A stretch of DNA of 64,000 bases from Halorientalis sp. IM1011 (lineage in GTDB: Archaea; Halobacteriota; Halobacteria; Halobacteriales; Haloarculaceae). The stretch lies in contig NZ_CP019067.1 of NCBI RefSeq assembly GCF_001989615.1, positions 3,100,001 through 3,164,000 on the forward strand. Direction: 5' to 3'. The position numbers and the translations under genes were made by a program. Shown here piece by piece: positions 8,631-17,150 of the stretch (within the stretch, counting starts at the first letter, position 1; each line of letters starts with the position of its first letter). The notes beneath the pieces were generated by a model. The model saw nothing but the letters and a program-made list of their open reading frames with translations. It ran no database searches and had not been told where the DNA came from.

Positions 8631-9608
8631 TCAGTCCGGTAGCGCCACGCGGTTTCGCAACTCGTCGAACCGCCCGTCGACCGCTTTTTCCGCGTTCTCG
8701 GCCACGATGTCGGCCAGTCGGTCGTGGTAGGCCGGCGTGCGGCCGGCGCTGTGTGGCGTGATCAGGACGTTCCCGAAGTTCCAGAGCGGGTGGTCCTCGG
8801 GCAGCGGTTCGGGGTCGGTCACGTCCAGCGCCGCGCCGCGAATGCCGCCCTGTCGGAGCATCGCGACGAGTGCGTCGGTGTCGATCACGCCGCCGCGAGC
8901 GACGTTGACGATCACCGCGTCGGTCGGGAGCGTGTGGAGTTCGACCTCGCCGATCAGCCCCTCGGTCTCGTCGGTCAGCGGACAGGTGAGGACGACGTAC
9001 TCGGCGCGGGCGAGCGCGTCGTGCAGGTCGTCGTACCCCACTACCTCGTCGCACGGTCCACCCTTCTCGGGTGAGTGGCGGACACCGACCGTCTCGACGC
9101 CGAAGGGATCGAGTCGTTCGGCGATCCCGGTCCCGATGGCTCCGAGGCCGACGATCGCGACCGTGCTGCCGGACAGTTCGCCAGGGTCGGTCACGCGCCA
9201 CTCTCGGCGTTGCTGTCGCCGCCACGCGTCGTGGAGGCCGCGGGCGAACGTGAGGACGAACCCCATCGCTTGCTCGGCGACGTTGGGGACGTGGACGCCG
9301 CTGGCGGTCGTCACTGCCACGTCGTTCTCGGCCAGTACGTCCAGCGGCAGGTGGTCGTACCCGGCGTAAGCGCAGGCGAACAGTTCTAGATCTGGCGCGT
9401 CGGCCAACAGGTCGGCCTCGACGCTCGGCCCGACCATCACCGTGGCATTCGCTGCACGTTGCCGTCTCTCCGCCGGGGTCGTCGCGGCCGTGACCGTCCA
9501 CTCGGGGAGGCGGTCGCGGAGCGCGGTCGCGAGGGAGGCCGGTGGGAGCCCGTTGAACTTCTCGCCGAGCACCAGCAGATCACGGCCCGTGCTGTCCGAT
9601 CGGCTCAT
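8631..9608 (-). CDS. D-2-hydroxyacid dehydrogenase, NAD-dependent
   Basis: This 325-residue member of the D-isomer-specific 2-hydroxyacid dehydrogenase family has the Rossmann loop VGLGAIGTGIAERL (153-166) and the catalytic triad Arg238 (NVARGG), Glu267 (DPEPLPEDHPLW) and His286 (LITPHSAG). It probably reduces a 2-keto acid such as glyoxylate, hydroxypyruvate or a branched keto acid; the substrate cannot be told from sequence. Start 9608 gives the normal family N-terminus; in-frame upstream extension is rich in Arg/Ser and unlikely. Confidence 0.9.
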   Translation of the reverse strand: MSRSDSTGRDLLVLGEKFNGLPPASLATALRDRLPEWTVTAATTPAERRQRAANATVMVGPSVEADLLADAPDLELFACAYAGYDHLPLDVLAENDVAVTTASGVHVPNVAEQAMGFVLTFARGLHDAWRRQQRREWRVTDPGELSGSTVAIVGLGAIGTGIAERLDPFGVETVGVRHSPEKGGPCDEVVGYDDLHDALARAEYVVLTCPLTDETEGLIGEVELHTLPTDAVIVNVARGGVIDTDALVAMLRQGGIRGAALDVTDPEPLPEDHPLWNFGNVLITPHSAGRTPAYHDRLADIVAENAEKAVDGRFDELRNRVALPD

Positions 9609-9813
9609 GGTGGTGGTAGCGGCACCAGCGGGCAAAAATCTGGGGGCAGTGGAGATCTCGGACCCGGTACCTCGGGACCGGACCGCGCGTTGTCTGTCGC
9701 GGCGGGCTGGAATCCAGATCGGCCCGAGTCGGGTAGTATCCGGACACGATGAACTGAACGAAACGGAACGAACGGTCGTCGTATTTGATTTCACCCCCCG
9801 TGCTAGCCGAGCC

Positions 9814-10401
9814 ATGGACACGTGGGGAAACCGTGTGGTGCTCGTCGCTGTGGTCGACGAGTCGCGACGGCGATCCTGTCGGGAGTGGCTCGGTGGTGAG
9901 TACAACGTCTGGACTGCCGCGGACAGGCTCGAGGTCTACGAGAAAGTCGGGACGGCGATCGACGTCGTCCTCGCGGACGGGGACCTGCTCGAACGCGACG
10001 GACTCGGACCGGGCACGTTCCGGGATGCGACCGGCGACTGCCGTGTCGTCTGCCTCGGCGGTGGGGGAGCCAGTACCGACGCCGACCTGACGATGTCCGA
10101 GCCGACCCCGGAGCGCCTCGCCGCGACGACCGAGCGGTTGTTGATCGAGGTGGCCTGCGAGCGGTTGCTCGCGGAGTCGGCGACGCTCGCCGAGCGAATC
10201 GCCCGACTGGAGCGCGAACGCGACGCGATCGCACCGAACGCCGACGCTGAGTATCGCGTGGCTCGACAGCGACTCGACGAACTCGACCGGCGCCTCGACG
10301 ACGTGGTCCGGCGGGCCGAAGTCGACTGGGCGACGCTGTTCGACCGCGGCGTGGTCGGCGACGGGTCGGGCGAGCGAGCGGCCGAGCGCGCCGCCAAATG
10401 A
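9814..10401 (+). CDS. Orphan receiver-like protein with C-terminal coiled coil (HalX-like)
   Basis: The 195-residue protein begins with a receiver-like fold (VVLVAVVDESRRRSCREWL, then VDVVLADGDLL near residue 52, where a phosphoacceptor aspartate would be expected) and ends in a charged alpha-helical region of about 80 residues similar to the HalX helix found after haloarchaeal receivers. No kinase is adjacent, so it is an orphan. The receiver signature is weak and it may be a degenerate regulator. Confidence 0.6.
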   Translation: MDTWGNRVVLVAVVDESRRRSCREWLGGEYNVWTAADRLEVYEKVGTAIDVVLADGDLLERDGLGPGTFRDATGDCRVVCLGGGGASTDADLTMSEPTPERLAATTERLLIEVACERLLAESATLAERIARLERERDAIAPNADAEYRVARQRLDELDRRLDDVVRRAEVDWATLFDRGVVGDGSGERAAERAAK

Positions 10402-10437
10402 ACGGCATTTAACACCCCTCGGCGCAGGCTACCGGGT

Positions 10438-11802
10438 ATGCAACAGGTGGACGTGGCGATCGTCGGCGGCGGCCCGGCCGGGTCGTCGGCCGCCTACGAG
10501 GCCGCGGTGCAAGGTGCCGACACGGTCGTCCTCGAGAAGGGGGTGCCACGCGCGGATCGCGAGGGACTCGGTCCCGATTCGACGGACGCCGCGGGAATGC
10601 TCGACTACTGGGTCGACATCATGGACTTCCGTCCCGAGGAGATTCCCGACGACATCATCCTCAGCGACCTCGAAGGCGCTTCGTTCATCGGTCCCAGCGA
10701 GTCCGTCACGATCCGGGACACGGGCATCGACGCGACCTACCCCGACTTCGGCTTCGCCTTCCACCGCGCCCGGTTCGACGACTGGCTCCGCGAGCGCGCC
10801 GAATCCGCCGGCGCGACCTACCGGGTCGGGACCTCCGTCTCCGACGTGACGACGGACATGACCGGCGGGCACTCCCACGAGATCGAACTCGCCGAGGGCG
10901 AGAACGTTGAGGCGCGGTACCTGATCCTCGCCGACGGCCCACAGCGAACCGTCACGACCGACACCATCGATCAGTTCCTCCCGCACAACCATACGGTCCG
11001 GGACTACCTGGACTCGAACACCGCCAACCACATCGCATACCAGGAACATCGCCGTGTTCCGGAGGAACTGTTCGACGACGGCCTGCTGAAGTTCTGGTGG
11101 GGCGTCATGCCCGGCCACACCGCCTACCCGTGGGTCTTCCCGAACGACGACAACGTCGCCCGTATCGGCCTGACGATGCCCATCGGGATGGACCTCGCGG
11201 ACGTGGCAAACCCGCATGATTACGCCCTGCTCGATCCCGACGACGAGCAGATCCCGCCGGGCCGGGTGTACGTCCGCCGCCTGCTCGAACGCGAGTACCC
11301 CGAGTACGACGTCGACGAGGACTTCCCGCTCGTGGAGGACCGGGGCAAGCGCAAGGGTACCGAGGCCTATCCCATCTCCTCGACTCGCCCGATCGAGTCC
11401 CCGACGGAGGCCGGCGTCGCCGTCGTCGGCGGTGCGATGGGCGCGACCTCGGCTTTCCACGAAGGCGGCGACCACGTCGCCGTCCGAACAGGCAAAATCG
11501 CCGGCCAGCTCGCGGGCCAGGGCCGGCTCGACCGGTACAACCGGGAGTGGAAACGCGCCATCGGCGAGGAGGTGCGCCGCAACGTCGCGCTCGCCGATAT
11601 GGTCCGGGGCTGGGAGCCCGACGACTGGGACGACACCTTCCGGCTGGTGGACAATATGCTGAATCGCGGCGCGTACTCGCCCTCGCAGGCGCTCGGCTCG
11701 GGCCTGAGCGGCATCCGACTGGTCGCGGAGTACAAGCTCCGGAAGCTGAGCCTCGGTTCCGGGCGGTACGTCCAGTTGCGACAGGACGACTATCTCTTCT
11801 AG
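10438..11802 (+). CDS. Geranylgeranyl reductase family flavoprotein
   Basis: The 454-residue FAD enzyme has the dinucleotide loop GGGPAGSSAAYEA (10-22), a glutamate-ended second strand (VVLEKG) and later FAD contacts (VVGGAMGATSAFHEGG). It belongs to the family that saturates geranylgeranyl chains of archaeal lipids or related isoprenoids at the membrane. Length fits, though true digeranylgeranylglycerophospholipid reductases are usually shorter (about 400 residues), so the substrate could be another isoprenoid. Nothing follows it until the island beginning around 11.9 kb. Confidence 0.85.
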   Translation: MQQVDVAIVGGGPAGSSAAYEAAVQGADTVVLEKGVPRADREGLGPDSTDAAGMLDYWVDIMDFRPEEIPDDIILSDLEGASFIGPSESVTIRDTGIDATYPDFGFAFHRARFDDWLRERAESAGATYRVGTSVSDVTTDMTGGHSHEIELAEGENVEARYLILADGPQRTVTTDTIDQFLPHNHTVRDYLDSNTANHIAYQEHRRVPEELFDDGLLKFWWGVMPGHTAYPWVFPNDDNVARIGLTMPIGMDLADVANPHDYALLDPDDEQIPPGRVYVRRLLEREYPEYDVDEDFPLVEDRGKRKGTEAYPISSTRPIESPTEAGVAVVGGAMGATSAFHEGGDHVAVRTGKIAGQLAGQGRLDRYNREWKRAIGEEVRRNVALADMVRGWEPDDWDDTFRLVDNMLNRGAYSPSQALGSGLSGIRLVAEYKLRKLSLGSGRYVQLRQDDYLF

Positions 11803-11947
11803 CGCGACAGGCTCTTACCGGCCGGACGTTTACCTCCAGCCGCGTGCCTTTAGTCCCCGCCCGAGCACACCCGTCTGGGCGCGATGACCGTGCGGAGAAC
11901 CCGGGCACGCGACAGACGACTGGCGGCCGCTAGCCGCCTCGCAGTTC

Positions 11948-12069
11948 GGAGGCTCTAGCGAGCCTCCCCGCGTTCGCGGCTCACGCCGCTCGCGTATTCG
12001 GTGGCCCTTCGGGCCACCCACTCGACGGCTACCGCCGTCTCGCAGTTCGAGGACGCCGAAAGCGTCCTC
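11948..12069. repeat. Array of five stem-loops between core genome and island
   Basis: Stems: 11948-11955/11960-11967 (8 bp), 11976-11980/11985-11989 (5 bp), 12000-12007/12011-12018 (8 bp, loop TTC), 12024-12029/12034-12039 (6 bp) and 12049-12056/12062-12069 (8 bp, loop CGAAA). The array is related in style and partly in sequence (GGTGGCC...GGCCACC followed by CTCG) to that at 6111-6255. The whole 11803-12128 gap has no credible gene. Confidence 0.65.
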
Positions 12070-12128
12070 CACCCGGCACGAGGGTTTCCCGACTGACAGG
12101 GCACACCGCCCCGGATGATGTCGGTCGT

Positions 12129-12255
12129 TAGTGTTCCGGGTGTACATTTCTAGCAGTTACAGATACTATTCTCAGATAATTCATAGCGACCGCGTTCCCT
12201 GGTGTGGCGTGTTCAACGTTCAGCACGTTGCGATTGCTGCATACAGGGCGCGAAT
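12129..12255. repeat. 127-bp direct repeat, copy A
   Basis: By my alignment this matches 19657-19783 over 127 bases with about seven mismatches and no gaps. The first 18 bases (TAGTGTTCCGGGTGTACA) are also the right end of the short repeat at 18801 and 22617. Inside is an imperfect palindrome centred on AACGTT. The copy sits at the left edge of the accessory island. Confidence 0.85.
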
Positions 12256-12314
12256 CTCGCATGGAGTTGCCATCCGATCACGGGTGGTTGGGTCGCTCAG
12301 TACGGCTTGCATAC

Positions 12315-12584
12315 TTAACGGTGTGATTTGATTTTGATTACCGGGTCTCCGTTTTTGTCGGCAGTGATAGTCGCAGTCGTCGAATCCGCCTCAAACTGGA
12401 GTGTCATTTTGAGATTGTTTTCCTGAAAGAGCCCGTCGAGAGCATCTGTATTAATATCTTCACTGATGCGCCATTGTTGCTCGAGTATGTCCTCGTTGTG
12501 AGCCTCTGCAACTGCCGATACGACCGCGATGCTCAATGGTTCATCTTCGTCCTGCTCGTAGATGAACTCCTGTTTGTGTCCCAC
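12315..12584 (-). CDS. HalOD1 domain protein
   Basis: This 89-residue protein is essentially one HalOD1 output domain: PLSIAVVSAVAEAHNEDI, TDALDGLF, a central beta hairpin (KMTLQFEADSTTATITADKN) and a short tail. HalOD1 is a haloarchaeal domain often attached to sensor proteins and also found alone; its molecular role is not established. It reads toward the copy-A repeat. A TATA-like run (ccattattt, read on the minus strand) lies just upstream at 12588-12596. Confidence 0.8.
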   Translation of the reverse strand: MGHKQEFIYEQDEDEPLSIAVVSAVAEAHNEDILEQQWRISEDINTDALDGLFQENNLKMTLQFEADSTTATITADKNGDPVIKIKSHR

Positions 12585-12845
12585 ACCATTATTTGGACAG
12601 CCAACGGAATATCAGCTATTGCCAATATGTGCCACGGTAGTCACCTACTGCCGTCAGCTTTTGACGATTCCCTGAAGACGGAACTGGAAAGCCCCGATCG
12701 GTTCACCTCGTGGCGCTGATTACCTACTCTCTGTAGTCAGCACGAGAGATTCCGCTCAGAACACGGTGGCGGGGTGTCGCTCACTTCCTGGCTTTTTGCC
12801 GGGTCTGCAATACATTCGAGATGCTCGAAGCCCAATGGCCTCCAA

Positions 12846-13379
12846 ATGCAGTCCATCCTTGAGACTCTCGAACCCAACGTTCCCTACCGCGTGAGAACGC
12901 GGCTCGGTCCCGTGATTACCCGACTCGGGCGAACTCTCGGTGAGCCCGAGTACCGCCTCCGTGATACCGAATACGTCGGCACTGTCCAGCAACCGCTGGA
13001 CGAGTTCACGGAAACACTCCGGAAACACGGGTTCGAGTGGGACCCGCTCGCGTGGTATCACCAGCCGGCAGTTGGCTCGGAGCCAAACGGTAGCTGGACG
13101 TATCGTCGGTCTCTGCTGGCTGACAGACAGATCCACGTCATCCTCATCGCCCACTCGCCGGAGTACATCGACGTGTTCGCCCACATGGAGTACAGTTGGC
13201 TGCGACACCGGATCAAACACCTCCGACAGGTCGGCATCGAGCGGGAAGCCGGTCGTAGCACGATGCGGCAATGGATCGAGAGTCACGGCATAGACGTCGA
13301 TGTCAACTCGCGTCGCCGGCGACGGGTCAGAGACGCGGTAAACGACCTCCGCAAGTACCTCGTGTCAATCAGTCAGTAG
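12846..13379 (+). CDS. Hypothetical protein, island gene
   Basis: The 177-residue protein is basic and arginine-rich for a haloarchaeon, with RYRLRDTEYVGTV-like and WTYRRSLLADRQIHVI segments, and a helical C-terminus (RRRRRVRDAVNDLRKYL). It looks globular, without membrane segments or a motif I recognise. Start 12846 begins the first acidic/helical block; upstream in-frame codons look non-coding. A 33-codon reading frame begins one base after its stop. Confidence 0.6.
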   Translation: MQSILETLEPNVPYRVRTRLGPVITRLGRTLGEPEYRLRDTEYVGTVQQPLDEFTETLRKHGFEWDPLAWYHQPAVGSEPNGSWTYRRSLLADRQIHVILIAHSPEYIDVFAHMEYSWLRHRIKHLRQVGIEREAGRSTMRQWIESHGIDVDVNSRRRRRVRDAVNDLRKYLVSISQ

Positions 13380-13380
13380 C

Positions 13381-13482
13381 GTGGATTCGATCCAACTCTT
13401 CGAAGAGGAGTGGCGAGTTGTGCCGCACCCGGTGTTTTCCGGGATTCAGCACGCCGTCCGATTCCCGTCATCTATGCGATAG
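13381..13482 (+). CDS. Possible 33-residue ORF or gene fragment
   Basis: A GTG-initiated frame one base after the previous stop encodes a peptide starting VDSIQLFEEEWRVVPHPVF and ending SSMR. Third positions are GC-rich as in real genes, and it could be translationally coupled. It may equally be the surviving N-terminal piece of a longer gene. No family recognised. Confidence 0.3.
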   Translation: MDSIQLFEEEWRVVPHPVFSGIQHAVRFPSSMR

Positions 13483-13502
13483 TTCGGCATGGCCACTTGT
13501 CA

Positions 13503-14312
13503 CTACTCCCCGCCCCTTACGACGTGGCCGTACTTCAATAGGGCAACGAACACAACCCCGCCGACCGCGTTTCCAATCGTGGCTAACGCGAGGAAGGATA
13601 CGTAGTCCATCACGGATATCTGAGGTGATAGAAAAACGCCGAATAGCACCTCAACGTTACCGGCAATCGAATGGGGGAGGTGGAGGAGACCGATAACACC
13701 GGTGACAATAAAGATGATAATGAGACGGCTCGTCGTCTCTTGAGCAGCGGTAACCAGCCACGCTAGCAGTCCCATCAGCCACCCCGCAAGCACGCCAGCG
13801 ACGAATAGCCACGTGAAACCGTGGGTAACGAGTGAGAGACCAATCGTTTCGAAGGCTTCCGGCGAGGCAACACCGAGGTCGGGTAGCAGCGTGACGATGA
13901 GTGCGACGAACGCCGCACCACCGACGATATTACCGACGTAGACCAGGCCCCAGAGACGGCCGAGTTCCGCGAGTGACGCTCGTCCGTCGAGGACCGGCAT
14001 CACGGCCACGGTCGTATGTTCGGTGAACAGTTCTAACCGTCCCAAGATGACGAACATGAATCCGACGGCGTAGACACCCGCAAGTAGCAACTCCGTCCCG
14101 AGATCACCATACCCACCCGGTGAGAGGGTGAGTATCACCGCCATCAACAATGGACCAAACCCAATATCCAGACCAGCGGACAATCCAGAAAGTAACAATC
14201 CGTTCGTCTCGCGGTTGATTTCGTGGAACCCGCTTTCGATCAACGAATCGAGGACCTCTGTAACTCCGGTTGGATCAACCGTGTCCGTGCTTTCCGGCCC
14301 TGATTCTTTCAC
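13503..14312 (-). CDS. Formate/nitrite transporter family channel
   Basis: The 269-residue integral membrane protein has six predicted transmembrane segments and an FNT-family layout: an N-terminal cytosolic helix with the ESGFHEI segment, LLSGLSAGLDIGFGPLLMAV for TM1, GRLELFTEHTTVAVMPVL after TM2, and GNIVGGAAFVALI and IGNAVGGVVFVALL repeats. FNT channels pass formate, nitrite or hydrosulfide as pentamers. Haloarchaeal relatives often lack associated formate or nitrite enzymes, as here, so the anion is unknown. Confidence 0.85.
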   Translation of the reverse strand: MKESGPESTDTVDPTGVTEVLDSLIESGFHEINRETNGLLLSGLSAGLDIGFGPLLMAVILTLSPGGYGDLGTELLLAGVYAVGFMFVILGRLELFTEHTTVAVMPVLDGRASLAELGRLWGLVYVGNIVGGAAFVALIVTLLPDLGVASPEAFETIGLSLVTHGFTWLFVAGVLAGWLMGLLAWLVTAAQETTSRLIIIFIVTGVIGLLHLPHSIAGNVEVLFGVFLSPQISVMDYVSFLALATIGNAVGGVVFVALLKYGHVVRGGE

Positions 14313-14369
14313 ACACTTTCACTGTGTCCGTCGCTGCAAAAGCATAGTGACCGAAGCGAATCAGACTCA

Positions 14370-14483
14370 TCAACAGGTGTGGCATGGCAGGGTCGTCGAC
14401 CCGACCTGGATCACACTCCCGGTTGCGATCCCGAGAAGAACCCAGCCCGCCTGGCCGAACGCGAGTCGGTCGAATTGTCCCAT
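14370..14483 (-). CDS. Possible 37-residue single-TM ORF
   Basis: An ATG frame upstream of the FNT gene on the same strand encodes MGQFDRLAFGQ followed by a hydrophobic stretch (WVLLGIATGSVIQVG) and a short tail. The composition suits a tiny membrane protein or the remnant of one. It could be co-transcribed with the transporter 57 bases downstream. No homologue recognised; otherwise the 14313-14611 gap is empty. Confidence 0.3.
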   Translation of the reverse strand: MGQFDRLAFGQAGWVLLGIATGSVIQVGSTTLPCHTC

Positions 14484-14611
14484 CGACCTGCATCGACCGC
14501 TGGCTCGTCGAGTCCGACGGTGGCAAAGACCCAGTTTCACTAGCTGTTAGCGGGCGTCCCTGCCAGCAGTCTCATCATCGTGGGGGCCGACTGTTCGCAT
14601 GGGTGTTGATT

Positions 14612-14797
14612 ATGCCCCAGCAATGGGAGTACAAGACGCTCGAACCGCCGAAGGGATTGACCAAACGAGAAACGGTCGATCCGACGGACGAACTCAACCG
14701 CCTCGGCACCGAAGGGTGGGAACTGACGGAGACGATTAGCTACGATGGTGGCGGCACGAAGCTCCTCGTGTTCAAACGGCCTGTCCCCCATGAGTGA
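14612..14797 (+). CDS. DUF4177 protein, copy 1
   Basis: This 61-residue protein has the DUF4177 pattern: QWEYKTLEPP, LNRLGTEGWELTET and GGGTKLLVFKRP. Such small beta-rich proteins are widespread with no established function. It ends eight bases inside the following membrane-protein gene, so the two are translationally coupled. A homologous pair lies in inverted orientation at 15858-17077. Confidence 0.75.
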   Translation: MPQQWEYKTLEPPKGLTKRETVDPTDELNRLGTEGWELTETISYDGGGTKLLVFKRPVPHE

Positions 14798-15785
14798 CCT
14801 TACCACTGAGAACACGCTGCGTGAGCGGACGGACGTCAACAAGTACTATTTCTGGGTACTGCTCGGGGCTAATCGGTGGGCCGTCGCCGGTAGTCTCGCC
14901 TGCCTGATCTTCCTCGTATTCATGCTCTGGGGCGTGTTGAAACCAGTGTCGCTCCAGACGACTATGCAGTCAAGCGACATGGTCGAGACGGTGTTCGCCG
15001 GCCTCGTCGGGGCGATCATCACGGGGACGACGCTGGTCGTGACGATCAATCAGCTCGTGCTCTCCCAGGAGATCGGCTCGCTCGGAAGCCAGCGGAGCCG
15101 GATGGATACGACGATGGATTTCCGCCAGAACACTGACGACCTCCTCGGTACGGTCACGCCGGCCGACCCTGCGGCGTACCTCCTCGCGCTCGTCGAAACG
15201 AGTGAACACCGAGCGAGGACACTTCGAGACACACTCGACGACTCCGGACACAAGGACTTCCAAGAGACGGTAGACGAATACGTCGATGACCTGTTGAAGA
15301 ACGCCGACCACGCTCGCGACCACCTCGAAGGAGCTGATTTCGGGACGTTCGACGTGTTGTCACCGGCACTCGATTACAACTACGACCGAAAGATGTACGA
15401 CGTTCGCCGGCTCGGGATGGCGCACGAGGCCGACCTGACGGACGAAGAGCGGGACGCATTCAGAGCTCTCCTGGAGGCGCTCACGATGTACGGGCCCGTC
15501 CGCGAGTACATCAAGGACCTCTATATCCAGTGGGCACTGGTGAAACTCTCGCGAGCCATCCTGTACGCAGCAGTGATCTCGCTCACCGTCGCCGGTGGTA
15601 TGGTCGTCTTCGTCGACCCGACGACGTTTCCCGGCACCTTCCTCGGGATCGAGCGCATTCTCTGGGTCGTCAGCGCCGCCTTCGCCATCTCGGCATTGCC
15701 GTTTCTACTGTTTACCGCCTACATCCTGCGACTCGCCACGATCGCGAAGCAAACCCTCTCGATGGGGCCGCTCGTCCTCAGCTGA
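14790..15785 (+). CDS. Four-TM membrane protein of the DUF4177-linked module, copy 1
   Basis: The 331-residue protein has a cytosolic N-terminus (LRERTDVNKYYFWVLLGANR), TM1 at about 35-55, TM2 at about 73-93 with the conserved run GTTLVVTINQLVLSQE, a helical soluble domain of about 150 residues, and two C-terminal membrane segments (about 250-275 and 290-315) ending IAKQTLSMGPLVL. It is a paralogue of the gene at 15858. Function unknown; the topology recalls small channel-like proteins, but no family was identified. Confidence 0.75.
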   Translation: MSDLTTENTLRERTDVNKYYFWVLLGANRWAVAGSLACLIFLVFMLWGVLKPVSLQTTMQSSDMVETVFAGLVGAIITGTTLVVTINQLVLSQEIGSLGSQRSRMDTTMDFRQNTDDLLGTVTPADPAAYLLALVETSEHRARTLRDTLDDSGHKDFQETVDEYVDDLLKNADHARDHLEGADFGTFDVLSPALDYNYDRKMYDVRRLGMAHEADLTDEERDAFRALLEALTMYGPVREYIKDLYIQWALVKLSRAILYAAVISLTVAGGMVVFVDPTTFPGTFLGIERILWVVSAAFAISALPFLLFTAYILRLATIAKQTLSMGPLVLS

Positions 15786-15857
15786 CCGGACTCCTGTGTC
15801 CCATCGGAAGGGTGGCACGAACGGAGCGAGCGACGCTCGTCGCGCAGACCGTGACCC

Positions 15858-16874
15858 CTAGCGCTGTGAGTCGCGCAGGATTAACGGTTCGATGGCGAGC
15901 GTCCGTTTCGCTATGGTGACGACGCGAAGGACGTACGAGACGAACAGCATGAACGGAACGAGCGTCACCGCAAACGCACCGCCCACGACGAGGATCATGT
16001 GATCGAGACCGAGTGTGCTTCCCGGGAACGTCCTCGCATCGACGACTCCGACCATGATACCCGCAACGGCCAATGCCGGGACTGCAGCATAGAGTATCAT
16101 CTGAGACAAGTCGATGAGTGCCCACTGGAAGTACAGCGTCTTGACGTGTTCGCGCGCCGGACCGAACAGAGACAGCGCTGTTTTGAGGTCGTCAAGCAAG
16201 CCGCGTTCTTCCTCATCGAGACTCCCCTCGTAGTCGTTCGCGAGACGTTCGACTTGGAAGATTTTCCAGCTATAATTGAAATTCAGTGCGGCGAATAACA
16301 CATCGAACGAGCCGAACTGCGCATCCTCAAGTTGGTCGCGGACCAGGTCAGCGTTCCCAGTGACGCTGTCAGCGAATTCATCGACCTCTTTTCGGAGGTC
16401 CGCGTCCTCGTTCTTATCAATAGACTCTCGAAGAGCCGTCGCCCGTTGTGCCGTGATTCCGATGATCTGCCGCAGGAATTCGGATGGATCGGCAGGACTC
16501 GGAGATCCGATCAATTCTTCAGTAAAGTCCCGGGCATCCATCGAACTGGACATACGCTCGCGTTGATCACCGAGCGGGCCGTTCTCCTGGGAGAGGACGA
16601 GCTGACCGATCGTGACGACGAGTGTCGTCCCAGTCACGATGACCGTGATCATCGTCGAGAACATCGTGTCGATCATGTCGCCGGACTCGATTTGCCGTGC
16701 GAACGGTGGTTCGAGGACAGCGACGGCGACGACGAATGCGACGAATACGGCACCGGTCAGGACGCTGGCGACGAGAAGGCGGTTCGCGCGCAGCAGCAAC
16801 CAGAGTTTAATCCGACTCTCGCCCGAGCGCTCACGCATGGTGTTTGCCGTACCGATGTCGCTCCCGTCAGTCAT
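15858..16874 (-). CDS. Four-TM membrane protein of the DUF4177-linked module, copy 2
   Basis: The 338-residue paralogue of the protein at 14790 shares LLLRANR, GTTLVVTIGQLVLSQE, the loop GDQRERM, the central FGSFDVLFAALNFNYSWK segment, GPAREHVKTLYFQWALI and the C-terminal IAKRTLAIEPLIL. Its ATG overlaps the stop of the DUF4177 gene upstream (16871-16874). The two membrane-protein genes face each other 72 bases apart with no gene between. Confidence 0.75.
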   Translation of the reverse strand: MTDGSDIGTANTMRERSGESRIKLWLLLRANRLLVASVLTGAVFVAFVVAVAVLEPPFARQIESGDMIDTMFSTMITVIVTGTTLVVTIGQLVLSQENGPLGDQRERMSSSMDARDFTEELIGSPSPADPSEFLRQIIGITAQRATALRESIDKNEDADLRKEVDEFADSVTGNADLVRDQLEDAQFGSFDVLFAALNFNYSWKIFQVERLANDYEGSLDEEERGLLDDLKTALSLFGPAREHVKTLYFQWALIDLSQMILYAAVPALAVAGIMVGVVDARTFPGSTLGLDHMILVVGGAFAVTLVPFMLFVSYVLRVVTIAKRTLAIEPLILRDSQR

Positions 16875-17077
16875 ACTGACTCATCCGATTGGGCAGGTCG
16901 CTTGAAAACGAGGTACTTGGTGCCGCCTCCCTCGTAGTCGATCGTCTCCACGAACTCCCAGCCCTCTGTACCGAGTTGATTCAACTCTGCTTTCGGATCC
17001 TCTGCTTCTTTTTGGGTCTCATCGCGCGGCGGGCGAAGCGTCTCGTACTCCCAGCGGATCGCCTCTGATTCGGACAT
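16871..17077 (-). CDS. DUF4177 protein, copy 2
   Basis: This 68-residue protein has the same pattern as the copy at 14612 (IRWEYETLRPP, LNQLGTEGWEFVETIDYEGGG, LVFKRP). ATGA coupling to the membrane-protein gene repeats the arrangement of the first copy. Start 17077 is the first ATG giving the family N-terminus. Confidence 0.75.
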   Translation of the reverse strand: MSESEAIRWEYETLRPPRDETQKEAEDPKAELNQLGTEGWEFVETIDYEGGGTKYLVFKRPAQSDESV

Positions 17078-17150
17078 CACTCCTAGTAGGGACTGCAGCC
17101 CTCTATATTCCGTTCCACTCCCGAGATGGTACAGTGTACGGAGCCCGGAT

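Noticed and set aside
13381-13405. tRNA-like T-arm (GGATTCGATCC)
   Set aside because: Only a partial stem; no acceptor, D arm or anticodon arm can be folded around it.
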